From assembly GCA_036346205.1 (NCBI GenBank), contig JARFJB010000821.1, forward strand, positions 1,002,501 through 1,066,500: a DNA stretch of 64,000 bases, in the 5' to 3' direction. Shown here piece after piece: positions 32,433 to 43,384 of the stretch (positions within the stretch are counted from its first letter, which is position 1; the number at the start of each line of letters is the position of its first letter). This DNA comes from Vesta saturnalis (lineage: Eukaryota; Arthropoda; Insecta; Coleoptera; Lampyridae). A program made the position numbers and the translations under genes. The notes beneath the pieces were generated by a model. The model was not told where the DNA came from. It saw nothing but the letters and a program-made list of their open reading frames with translations, and made no database searches.

Positions 32433-33165
32433 GGGTCGTGTTCCACAACTATAGTGTATTTTATAGGCAGCAATCCTGACGGTGAGCCCATTATCCTGGG
32501 TTTCCCTAAGTAATCTGGCAAGAAAGTGACATTGGGCGTACCTATAGCAACAATTTGTTTTAAAATTTTTAATAGTTTTTATAATACGTGATAAATGTAT
32601 CAGATAATTAATGTAGAAGTTGCTCTATTGAGCAATATGAATATCAACCTATGATTTGTTTAATGCAATGTTTTTAGTTTAATGACTAAAATGAACCATA
32701 ATAGATCTATTCTAAATTTATAAACAATTAAAAATATTGGGTAAAAGTAATAATTAAAGTAAACGTTTTTTTTTTTTTTGTACGAGAAAATATTTAATTA
32801 ATACGTCAACTAATAATCTTTGTTTTTCTATTCGAGATAATATTTATTACAATAACCTTCAAAGCCTGGGCCCCCAATAAAGATAGTACTTCGTATTAAC
32901 CTTAAAAATTACTAAACTGACCCAGGACAGAAAAGAAGTTCTATTTTTACAATATCTAAGAGGGTTTTCATTATCTATGCACTGTAAAAATTCAATGTAA
33001 GGTTTATTTTAATTAACATTAGTAATACTTGTTGCTTAAATAATAAGATAAAAAAAGATTATAATGTGAAATTTGATACTGTAGCAAGATACATTTTTTT
33101 ATAAATACGTTTTGATTAAAATATGAATATATTTAAAATTCATTTTCATTTTGATTTTTTTTTGG

Positions 33166-33208
33166 AACGTACCCAATTTTAGAGTTAGGTCCTAAATTTG
33201 GGTACGTT
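33166..33208. repeat. inverted repeat, 17-bp stem
   Basis: Arms AACGTACCCAATTTTAG and CTAAATTTGGGTACGTT pair over 16 of 17 positions with a 9-base loop. Confidence 0.8.
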
Positions 33209-33962
33209 TTCAATTAATTCAAAATGGTTTCAATTTCAATTAGTAATCAACAAATAACTGTAAGTACAATACCTACTTATTATGTTTTCAAATTAATTAA
33301 GCGTTTATCATAATACGAATACCTATAGTAAACTTTCCTACAACACTTCCAACGTCAATAAGAAAAGTTTTAATCGAATTTATGAAAAACATGTTATCGT
33401 AATTAAGAAAGTAAACATTTGTTTTTGATAACAAGAACGTAAATGTGTTAAATTAAGTCGAAAGATATGATATGTCATAGTAATTTAGTCTTTATTGAAT
33501 TGTTACGAAAAATAAAATATCGAATATAGTTATTAAATTAACACATCATTTCAACTTGAACCTTGATCTTTAATATTTATGATAAAAAAGACCCCCAGCA
33601 GATAGATAATAAATGACCTATAACATCATTAACATATTTGTCTCTCTGCTGGGGAGCAAAGATTTTAGGTCAGATCACAAAAAAAAAAACGTTTTACAAT
33701 TATTTTCTATACTTCGTCATATAATAAATAATTTACTAATAAATGTAATGAATCCAAACAAAATTTTCTGCTGGCTGAGTTCAGCCCTGTCTAATTCTGT
33801 TTCTTTTTCTAAGAATGCCCCTGAAAAATTATAAGTTAGGAATTTTGTATAATACTATTTGTTAATATTTTGATTCATTATTATTTCTTTTTAATAGTGT
33901 TTCAATTATATTAGAAAGTACAATGCTTAGACAAGGAATTTTTTCTAATCTAAGGTGCAATA

Positions 33963-33996
33963 CATAGATATCTTACGTTTAAGTAAGATATCTATG
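33963..33996. repeat. perfect hairpin with flanking duplication
   Basis: CATAGATATCTTAC and GTAAGATATCTATG are exact inverse copies around GTTTAA. The octamer GGTGCAAT occurs just before (about 33954-33961) and just after (33996-34003). It lies about 125 bp upstream of the carrier start codon. Confidence 0.85.
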
Positions 33997-34122
33997 GTGC
34001 AATGTAATTAATTACATAACCTATTTTTTAACCTTGAAATTAAATTTTTGGTTATTTTTGGATTAATTTATTGGTCAGGTATTATTATTATTTAACAAAT
34101 AAATTGTTACATTTAAAATGAA

Positions 34123-35789
34123 ATGCAAGGAACTGTGTTTGTAGATGAAATATTATCAGAGGAACTAACAAAAAAAAATGGAATAAAAAATTCCAGCGGT
34201 CACAAAGTTCAAGCTATTTTGCAAGATGTAAGTTTAAAAGATTAAATATAATAAACCCAGCAAACATTTATTTAAACAACGCTTATCCTTGTTTGTGTTA
34301 ACCTTTGTTTATCGTGTTTGACCCTATTCAGTATAAATTATCTGTTTGGGTACACAGTCGTCAGTGTAGCAAGTTTTGGCGTTGTGTATTACAGCAACAA
34401 GTTCAAATTTTTAACAGTGCACAGTGAAAACAATAACAGTGTGATTTTGTAATTTCGAAATAGTTTTGAATAATAATTTTATGTATTTGGTTATAAAAGG
34501 AATGTTCATGTCTTCAATCTTGGCAGTTGAGAAAATGACCATCGCTAATAAATTTCGTGTGAACCCTATATATTATTCAGACTATTCCGATACGACCTGT
34601 TAAAAGACTTTTCTATTATTTTTGTGGCGTTTGTACTTAACTCCGTCCACAACCCTTTCTCTTGTCAAGACTGATTTTTCTTCTTTTCTCGAAATGGATA
34701 TCGTTACCCTTGTAAGATTATATAAAATCCTAATCAATTCAAATAATCAATATTTTGTTTACAGCATCCCGTCTTAAAAGCCTTTTTGGCTGGATCATTC
34801 TCTGGAACGTTTTCCACCATCTTATTTCAACCCTTGGACCTTGTCAAGACCCGTCTTCAAAACCCCAGCCCCGCTATTTTAAAGTAAGGGAGTAATAATG
34901 TTTAGTAGGTCAGTATTAACAATTATTTTTTTAGTGGCCGTAATGGAATTGGCATGCTTAATGTTTTTGCAAATGTTGTTCAACAAGAACGTATCGTTGG
35001 ATTATGGAAAGGAATGACTCCTGTAAGTATTTTGACAACTGATATTAATCGGAATTTGTTCCAAATTTTATCAATAACCTTTAACCAATGTGTTATTTAT
35101 TTCAGTCACTTACAAGATGCGTGCCAGGCGTTGGTTTATATTTTTGTTCCCTTGACTGGCTTAAAACTAATCTCTTCCCGGGAACAACTCCCTCATCTCT
35201 CCAACTAATTGCTTTAGGCGTTTTTGCTCGATGCTTGAGTGGTGTACCACTTATTCCAATCACTGTTGTGAAAACTAGGTATGAAAGTGGTGTTTATGGA
35301 TATAGCAGCATTACATCTGCCTTACGTGAAATATACCGCACTGAAGGTATACGTGGGATGACATGTGGATTAGTACCAACTCTATTTAGAGATGCACCCT
35401 TCTCAGGACTATATTTTATGTTTTATACACAATCGAAATGCCTAATTCCTGAAGGTACGTTATTAAGGTTGATTAAGCATAAAATACATACTTTCTTTAT
35501 AGAACTTTTCAACATGCAGTACTCAGCTCCTGCTCATTTTACCTGTGGCATAACGGCTGGTATTTTAGCATCAGTTGTAACACAACCAGCTGATGTTTTG
35601 AAGACAAAAATGCAATTATACCCATCTAAATTTAATGGCATTTGGTCAGTTGTCGTGTATGTACACGGCAAATACGGAATACAGGGTTATTTTAAAGGAA
35701 TGGTTCCTAGAATGCTCCGTCGCACATTAATGGCAGCTATGGCTTGGACTGTCTACGAACAAATTACTAAAAGCGTAGGGCTTAAGTAG
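34123..35789 (+). CDS. SLC25A38: mitochondrial glycine carrier, SLC25A38 family, 5 exons
   Basis: Exons 34123-34227, 34765-34883, 34935-35022, 35106-35454 and 35503-35789 join in frame to 315 codons. All introns are GT-AG (537, 51, 83 and 48 bp). The family imports glycine into mitochondria for the first step of heme synthesis and sits in the inner membrane. Three mitochondrial carrier repeats are visible, each with the PxD/ExxK/R signature: PLDLVKTRLQ (exon 2), PITVVKTRYESGVYGY (exon 4) and PADVLKTKMQLYP (exon 5). Strongly family-like stretches include GVGLYF, RDAPFSGLYFMFY and RRTLMAAMAWTVYEQ near the end. The ATG at 34123 is chosen because it opens the frame of a 35-codon first exon ending GAT/GTAAGT; this leader is poorly conserved and its exact start is less sure. 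No defect is visible. Confidence 0.92.
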
Positions 35790-36595
35790 TGCAGAAATTT
35801 TATTTTCGCAACATGTATCATTATTTATTAAACCTATGTTAAGTTTTCTTGTATGAACGTAGATTATGTAGTTTATTGTTTTTTTTTTAATTGTTAACTA
35901 CTATTCTATATTTGTTATTGAATCATATGTCTATGTTAACTGCACTACAACTAGGCTTATTATTTAAGTGGTTTATGTAGCGTTGGGGTAACGATATTGT
36001 ATTTTGTATTATGCACAATGCAGTATTGTTTTATATATTTTTATACGTATTATTATTGTTGATTTTATTGATTAAATGTGTAATATGAGTAATCTTTATC
36101 TTTTATTTATTTTTGCAAATTTTAATAGAAAAGCTTAATACCATACTTCATGAAGATACAAAATTGATACAAAGTCGTTCTTTTAATATGAACAATAAGT
36201 ACTAAATGATGTCAGTTTATTAATTTTAATTTCTGCACGTTCTTGTCTATTGGGTATGCAAGATTGTGAGTGCTTATATTGTATGCTTTCATCACTAATT
36301 ATAATATAAGCAAGTAGAACATTTTATAATTTAGGTTTTTATTCATATATTTAAATTATCTTCCAAATAAGTAAAGAATTCTTGAAAACTAGTATCTAAT
36401 CTGAGAACCAATACAAGAATTAGTTAAAAGCCCGGTTACATAAATTAAAAGGGTTGCCTAATACGTGTCAAACAGCATATTTATTCAGTAACACTAACCT
36501 GAAATTCATTTGTTATCGCTGAAGGCTGAGTTTGTTGAAAAACATTAAATATGTTATGTTAGAGCTCTATGCTTACAAAATTATTTATAATTATA
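35790..36595. other. 3' flank of the carrier gene
   Basis: AT-rich. Only weak polyadenylation-like hexamers (ATTAAA near 35830 and 36072) were seen. No other gene. Confidence 0.4.
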
Positions 36596-36957
36596 GTTGA
36601 AAAATAAGTAAAAACAAATTTTCTAAAAACACTTTTATTTCCAAATGTACTAAAAAGAATAAAAGAATTTTTTTATTTACCCTTTAACATCAAAAATGTT
36701 TGTGACTAAAAATAAAAGTGTGGAGCGCTCTGTGTAGTGCCTTGCACTTCATTGTTTCAATGTAGTTGTTGGTAGGCTTTGTTATAAGTATAAGATATCA
36801 TGTATGCCCCACACTTTTATTTTTACTCACAAAAATTTTTGATACGAATGGGTAGATAAAAAAATTATTTTATTCTTGTTAGTACATTTGGAAATAAAAG
36901 AGTTTTTTAAAAATGTTTTTTTTTCACTTATTTTTATTTTCTACTTTTTAGTTGCTT
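36596..36957. mobile_element. fold-back MITE-like element
   Basis: Two arms, about 36596-36724 and 36806-36957, are inverse copies: CTTTTATTTCCAAATGTACT against AGTACATTTGGAAATAAAAG, and AAAAATAAAAGTGTGG against CCACACTTTTATTTTT. They surround an 80-bp centre. No coding sequence. The target duplication and exact ends are not resolved. Confidence 0.75.
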
Positions 36958-36994
36958 GGGTGTAAGTTCCAACAAAGAAAGAAACTCAATTTTT

Positions 36995-37455
36995 CAGGAC
37001 CCCAGTTTTATAAATAAAAATTTCGAACTTACTTGGCCAATATATACACATATACGACGAAATTCAGCTCAACTGGAGATCGGAAAATAGTTGATTTTTT
37101 TGACCGAATACAATACTTTGAGCCCCCGGATCTTGTCGTATATTTTTGTGCATGGTCTTATGCTAAACGCTTAAGTCCTGAATTTCAAGGCCCTAGCTTT
37201 ATAAACAAAAATTTCGACCATATTTGGCCGCAATGCAGCCCCCTGAAATTGAACTTGTCGCATATTTGTGTGCATGGTATTATGCCAAAACCTTAAGTCC
37301 TAAATTTTAAGGCTCTAGAGTTATAAACAAAAATTTCGACCAAATTTGGCCGTAACGCAGCCCCCTGATCTTGAAACTTAACTTGTCGCATATTTTTGTG
37401 CATGGTATTATGCGAAAAGCTTAAGTAAAAAATTTCGACCAAATTTGGCCGCAAA
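36995..37455 (+). repeat. satellite-like array, about 120-bp unit
   Basis: About three and a half units share TTATAAACAAAAATTTCGAC, TTGGCCG, AGCCCCCTGA, CTTGTCGCATATTT and GTGCATGGTATTATGC. Copies of the TTTCGAC block fall near 37020, 37205, 37330 and 37430. The last unit is shortened. Confidence 0.8.
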
Positions 37456-38479
37456 AGTCAAAACAAAAAACACATATTCGTATATAGTCATCAAGAGCAC
37501 GCATGTATGCCAAATTTCAGGTCAATCGGAGATCAGAAAGTTGTTGAAAATTCAATTACAAGATTTGAACCAGGAAGACAAAGTGATTTGAATAAAAGCG
37601 TTAAAAAACATTATTTTTATGTAAGAACTTATGCTTACGTCATTATTTGTACTTAGTATTGGTGATTTAACAGCTAGTGTAACGGTGTTTTCCGATTGCA
37701 AATGAGGGCAGCAGTCAGCTTCCACCAATGAACAAATTAAGAAAGAAAAATTTCTTCGTGTAATTAATTATATTTATTTGCGGTGTGATATTTCAACTCC
37801 TGGGCGGAAGACAGATGGCGGTCTATCGGTTCCAGGGATTGATACGGGTTAAAACTCATTCGGGCGCCACACAAAGATATATCACAGTTCAAATTGTCTT
37901 TGGGCCAATACTGAACTCTTTTATGGTTTCCAAATGGAATACTCCAGGTCCCTCAGTGGAAGTAAACTTCAGGGTCTGAACGGCGATTGAAGATGTTGCT
38001 AAAACAGAATTATTTCCTGCGGAAAGGCGGTTAGGGAGTTAGACAAAGGACACAGTTTCCCTCTTTACAAGCACTGGTCCTTCACTAATGGTTGATTATT
38101 ACTAATGAAAGATTTCCAATAAACACAAACTCTCTTTACTTAAATTTGTGCTGTGAAAATCTAAAACAAATGGTTTTTCAGTAGTGATAAATTTTCATTA
38201 CAAGTATTAATAATTTTAACTTTAATACAGAAATTTAAAGTACTAGTTTACCTCATATACGCACGAACGCAGTTTTTTTTTTGTTATTATGCTCATGCTT
38301 ATGGTTAGTGTTTACTTATTTTAGCTAATGTTGATCTTATTCGTAGACTGTTCAAGAATCCTTCTTCTTTTCAGCCCTGGTCATTCTTTTCTTGTTGGTG
38401 TTGCGCTGTTTTGTGTAAATGTATGGTTAACAATCATGAGATGTGGTTATTTTTGGTGTCTAGGGATTCTTCTATCTCC
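37456..38479. other. intergenic, no recognised gene
   Basis: On the minus strand TGGCGCCCGAATGAG (37856-37870) looks like a retroviral primer-binding site, but no LTR pair could be found. Nothing else recognised. Confidence 0.35.
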
Positions 38480-38960
38480 TCGGGGAGGTCGTCAAGGAGT
38501 TATGTTAGGATCACGGAAGGGTGTTTGAATTTTAGTTTGGGTGTTTGCGCGGGAAGTGGGGAAAACGGTAGTTGTAAGGAGTGGCAAGGATCTTTCTGGT
38601 TGGGATTGTGTCGCCGGAAATTCTTTTGTGTGCAAAGTTTCTTTGTAACGTCTGTACTCTGTGTGTGATGAGTGGTATCTTTGCGTGTTGTATTGTGAGG
38701 TCGCTAGGGTACCTGAAAGGTAATCTTTGTATGTGATAGAGGAGAAGTGATTGAGGTTCATGTTGGTGTATATGTGTGCTCGGAAATCTATCACAGGACG
38801 TATGTATGTTTTGCAGGTGTGTTGTAGTGTTTTAGGGTACGAAATGAATACGTTATTGCACAGTGTATAGAAGCAGAAGGATGGCGGAATACTTGGGTAA
38901 CTTACTAATATAGTCTCCGCCACAATGGTGGTGGGAGAACTTGGAAATCCCAATTCCCCG
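38480..38960 (-). pseudogene. LINE reverse transcriptase C-terminal fragment
   Basis: A 153-codon minus-strand frame contains FYTLCNNV, CKTYIRPVIDFRAHIYTN and ITYKDYLSGTLATSQYNTQ, which follow the thumb/C-terminal pattern YKxYIRPxxEYxSxIY of jockey/CR1-type RTs. No active site remains. The clade is unresolved. Confidence 0.5.
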
Positions 38961-40179
38961 GGTTTAGGCGGCAGAATCGGAATTTGCTTTATTCAAAATT
39001 GATCTAATTATTGATTTTTTAATTACCTCAATACGTTAAAATTATTGTTTATCTGACAACGCAGGGATTGGTATAAAGAAATAATTGTTTACACAACGGC
39101 TTAATTACTAATTATGGATAATTCTATCATCTCAGAATTCAAAATTACAAAATCAATTGCCCACTTCAAAAGCGATAAGATTAATGGACAAAATGTTACT
39201 TGTACTATCTTGGAGTCGTTTTGTAATACGTTATAAACATTATTCAACATTTTAATTAGATCGTTAATATTAAAAGTCATTGAATGAAACAAACTTTGTT
39301 TGTGTTGTCAATACACGTCGACTAAAACATTATCACATTTATACACAACGATAGTCGTGGACGGCAAAAAATATATTAATATTATCTTTGAAATTAAAGT
39401 GTGTTTCCTTTTAAATAGAATCCATTCACAAAGGCGTATTTCACGGTCAAACTTCTATTGTATAAAATACAATTAAAAAAATATAATTAATCAATTAGTA
39501 CAGACGGCAGTAGTTTTAATTGTTTTACCAATTGATTATTGACTAATTATATTTGTCCTAATTTTATTTATTTGAATGCTTGCGTTTACCTATTTCCATA
39601 TTGAATTAACATAAAAGGTTTAGCTATTGAAACGCGCTCGGTGTTTCTTAATTTTTGTGTTGTATGTGGGTGTATTTTGTTTGTCGCAGGTCCTACCATA
39701 GTTCGAGTGTTCCAGTTTTTCAATCCTTATAAGCATTTAACGATTAATGTGTTAATTAATTTAGGAGCTTGATTTCGGATTAATTATTTTTAAGTGGATA
39801 ATTTTATTTCTATATTTTGGTCTTAATACTAAATACGAACGGAACGTTTGCATACTTTCCCATATTGTGTGTTTAATAACTAGCAATTTTTACGAAAAGT
39901 TGGGATCTGCATACATATATTGCTAACAATTTAATTACTAATTACTGGCTATTCTGGTAGCGAAAAAAAACTAATTTTTACACTGCATAGCTTCTCTTTT
40001 ACACAAATTGGGTAAGTTCATAATTGAACAACGAAATGACTACCCTTTGAATAAGATTTGCTAAACTTTACTGCTTGCAACCTTAAGCAAGTTTATCGGT
40101 AACTGACCTTAAAAAGGTATTGGATATTTTATTGGCTTATATGTAGCATATCCTTACAATTTTATCGTTATTCTGTCCC
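38961..40179. other. AT-rich sequence with a Penelope terminal fragment
   Basis: Only the short repeat at 39621-39690 is recognised; the remainder holds no gene. Confidence 0.4.
39621..39690 (+). repeat. Penelope pLTR fragment
   Basis: TAGCTATTGAAACGCGCTCG and GTGGGTGTATTTTGTTTGT match the pieces flanking the Penelope element at 58570-58680 and 60528-60660. It has the GAAA-side half of the hammerhead-like core but not the CTGATGA half. Confidence 0.6.
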
Positions 40180-41480
40180 AGCACGTGCATCCATTCATGT
40201 TCACGATTATTAAAAAATGGATCAATTTTTTCAAATCTCTTTTCGGTAAGTGATAGTATACCAACTATATATGAACCTCCTATTTGACCTCGGTCGAGTG
40301 ACTTACTGGGTCAAAAGCGAAGGTCAACGAAATTTTCAGTCGATAACTTATGGTAACACGGAAGTCATTTGAAAGCATTTTTGGTGAAGATTTTAAATAT
40401 GCATTGACCTGAACACATGACATATTTCCCACAAATTAAGATCAAAGGTCAATGACCGTGTCAGCGATTATAGAATAAACGACGCAAATTATTTCAGATC
40501 TATTTTCAATAAATGCACATCAACTAATAATGTGCACCTTCTATTTTGACCTTAGAAGAGTGATCTTAACTGCGTCAAAAGTCAACAACATTTTCAATTG
40601 ATGGCCATTAGCAACGTGGGTGTCATTCGAAAGTAATTTTTGCGTGCCCAGCACGTGTCTGCGATGACAGAAAAAGAATCAACTTTTTTCAAATCTTTTT
40701 TCGGTAGGTAATAGCATAATAACTACATATATGGACCTCGGTCGGGTGACCTTTGCTGATCAAAAGTAAAGGTCTACGAAATTTTCAGTGCATAACTTAT
40801 GGTAATACGGGTGTCATTCGAAAGCATTTTTCGTGGAAAGTTTTGAATATGAATCTCATTGACCTGAACACATGACCTATTTCTCACAAATTCAGATAAA
40901 AGGTAAATGACCGTGTCCACGATTAAATCGATTATCGATAAATGCACATCAACCTATTTTGATCTTAGTCGAGTGACCTTTACTGGATCAAAAGTCAATA
41001 AAATTTTCAACTAATAACCAATAGCATTATGGGTGTCTTTCGAAACTAATTTTTGTATAAATTTCAAATACGTACGTGACCTGTTCCTCACACATTTAGG
41101 TTAATGGTCTTTTTCACGTATCATATTTTGACCTCCATCGAGCGACCTCTACTGGGCCAAAAGTCAACTTAACAACATTTTTCGGTAACCTATTGTAGTA
41201 TGGATATAATTCCAAAATATTTTTAAGTATATATCAAATGTGTATCTAATTGGTCCCTACGCATGACCTGTATATCAAGAATTGAGGTCAAAGGACAATG
41301 TCCGTGTTGGCGACTATAATAAATGGATTTACCCAGTTCAAACATGTGTTTCCTAACTGATAGCACACTAATTAAACATGTGCACCTTCTATTTTTACCT
41401 CGATCGGATGCCCCATACTTGGTCAAAGATAAAGGTCAACCAACCACCGTATAGCAACATGAGCGTGTGGTGAGGTGTGG
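40180..41480 (+). repeat. satellite array rich in AGGTCA/TGACCT motifs
   Basis: A divergent tandem array with a period near 460 bp made of two half-units of about 230 bp. TTTTTCAAATCTCTTTTCGGTA recurs at about 40228 and 40695, ATAAATGCACATCAAC at about 40506 and 40940, and CACAAATTAAGATC-type blocks at about 40430 and 40887. Many nuclear-receptor-like half sites occur, including an AGGTCA-A-TGACCG inverted repeat at 40446-40458. Confidence 0.7.
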
Positions 41481-41529
41481 TTACTTATATAATTGGTAAA
41501 GATTTACTTTAAGGTCTGGAAAAAACACA

Positions 41530-42110
41530 GCAAAAAAACCTAGACCTTCTTGCCTGTTGAATTTATTGCGATGTTTATATATCTCAATAGCTTCACGTTA
41601 TAAATAAGCACAATAATGACAATTATCAAATTGAATGTCATGGTTTAAATTATTTGAAGCATGCTCAGCTACCGCAGACTTCTCTGACCTAATCTACAAA
41701 ATCTCATATGCTCTTTACGTTTTGCATCAAAGCTACGTTTGGTGGTTCCAATGTACGCAATGGGTTTGAAACATATTTAGGTGACTTTAAATGTCTTTAA
41801 TTTTTCTTGTAGATTTCAAAACTGTCCTAATTTATTATTAATTATGAATTATTATTATTAATTAGGATTTTTTCAATTCTATCTGTAATATTAGTTATAA
41901 AAGGAAGAAAAGGACTACTTTTTCGTTCTAGTTATGTCTAGCAGGTGTAGTAACATTAAGTAAATATCCATTAGCTTGTAATGATTTTGTTAAAATTCGT
42001 TTTGTTCGATCAACTAAAGATTTAATTTTTTGACGTGGATGGTTGTTTGATCATTTATGAAGGTTTCTATCAGTGTGTCGGCTTTCGGTAAACCTTAAAA
42101 TATAGTAAAT
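41530..42110 (-). pseudogene. Penelope-like element fragment: RT end and GIY-YIG
   Basis: The minus strand gives HTDRNLHK and NHPRQKI (end of the Penelope RT), SLVDRTKRILTKSL, NITDRIEKILI (linker), then the GIY-YIG endonuclease AYIGTTKRSFDAKRKEHM, and in another frame SAVAEHASNNLNHDIQF and REAIEIYKHRNKFNR. These follow the family order RT, linker, GIY-YIG. Frameshifts and stops abound. The right side meets a Harbinger fragment near 42115. Confidence 0.75.
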
Positions 42111-42415
42111 TAATAGTTTTAGATATTAGTATGTCAAGAAATGGTGAACTTCCATTGGGTTCCTTCTCCATGGTAAACTGGGTGCTTGGATGAGTAAATA
42201 CAGTTCAATCCAGCGTCAACCATTATAAATTGTTTGTTAGCATCCACAACAGCCAACAACACAATACTGTAGAAGCCCTTGTAGTTGAAGTATGTTGATC
42301 CTGAGTGAATAGGTTTCTTCATGGCAATATGCTTCCCATCCAAAGCACCCACGCAGTTCCAAAATGTATGCTTATTTTCAAAATGTAAGGCAATATTAGT
42401 CCATTCTTCAGGTGA

Positions 42416-42740
42416 ACCGAGCTGGTAGCGTAGTGGTGATACGATCTGCTTAGCATTCGGGAGGTAATGAGATTCCTGTTACCGTCTACCTTGTATGAGG
42501 TTTTTTCAGGGGGTTTTCCTCATACACATGTAGCGGCATGGTCACTGCGTATATGTACAACATGAGCGAATGCTGTGGTAGTATTTCCCCCCTCAAAACC
42601 CTAACTCTGTTCCTTCCGATCCTATCCTGACCACACACATGCTGGGAATCCATGATTGTGGCTGAAGGAGCTCGGAAAGCTCGAGCAGCCCGCCCTTCCC
42701 CCTGGGGAGGAAATAAAATACGTGGCCTTTTCCTTTTTTT
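42416..42740 (+). mobile_element. tRNA-derived SINE, copy C
   Basis: Perfect 12-bp target duplication TTCTTCAGGTGA at 42404-42415 and 42741-42752. The head ACCGAGCTGGTAGCGTAGTGG carries the A box; the B box is partly degraded (GAGATTCC). The body and tail match copy A, ending CCTTTTCC and a T run. It is the best preserved copy for defining ends. Confidence 0.9.
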
Positions 42741-42836
42741 TTCTTCAGGTGATGTAGGGAACTGAAAAAAAAATTAAAGTAATTATAAAAGACCTAGTTA
42801 TTCTACATAGTTTCTACTAGGGTTTCTTTTTTCCAG

Positions 42837-43384
42837 GCTGCAACTCTTGACGACCCTACTCACTCAACAGAAGATGACCAAGTTTAAAGAGATGAAGAGT
42901 ATAATGTTTTTGCAACCACAGGAATGTAACCGACTGGCGTCGCCTCGTCCAACTCCATAACTGGTTTAGGAAGTAAAAGTAAAAAGAAAAAGGTACTAGG
43001 ACCTATTGCGAAACAAAATGAACTACTGACCATGGCCTGCAAATATTGGTCTCAGCCTGATCAAAAAAAAAGCTGAAGATGAATATTTGGAAGTGGCAAA
43101 GGTATGAGCTAGAAAACTGCAGGATATAGAACCAAGGCAGCGCTTGTTTGCTGAAAAAGCTGTAAATGACGTGCTGTTTGAAGGTCAACTTGGCACCCTA
43201 CATAAGGACTCTGTTGCCAAAAATGCGCACAACTATGCAGTAATATACCTACTCTCCATCAGGTTCATCATATTCAACTAGACAGCCTACTCCCCAACCT
43301 ACTTACACTGAACTTACTGCACATTCCTCACAAGATGATGCTGTTTGTGAACTTACAAACTTTGATAGTAGATTTGTGCAATAA
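42837..43384 (+). pseudogene. MADF-like second protein of Harbinger 2
   Basis: Follows an acceptor-like TTTCTTTTTTCCAG. Frames give THSTEDDQ, then GPIAKQNELLTMACKYWSQP, YLEVAKV, ARKLQDIEPRQRLFAEKAV and NDVLFEGQLGTLHKDS, matching the BESS-like end of Harbinger-associated MADF proteins, then AHSSQDDAVCELTNFDSRFV. The DNA-binding MADF half is missing. It lies on the opposite strand inside the transposase intron (about 42762-43721). Confidence 0.55.

Larger units (their letters stand above)
32433..34122. other. AT-rich upstream region of the carrier gene
   Basis: No open frame of a known family. Two hairpins are listed separately. The last 150 bases presumably hold the core promoter and 5' UTR of the carrier gene; no TATA box is obvious. 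Confidence 0.4.

Noticed and set aside
37856..37870. Primer-binding-site-like TGGCGCCCGAATGAG on the minus strand
   Set aside because: No pair of LTRs, no polypurine tract and no gag/pol frames nearby; motif alone is not enough.
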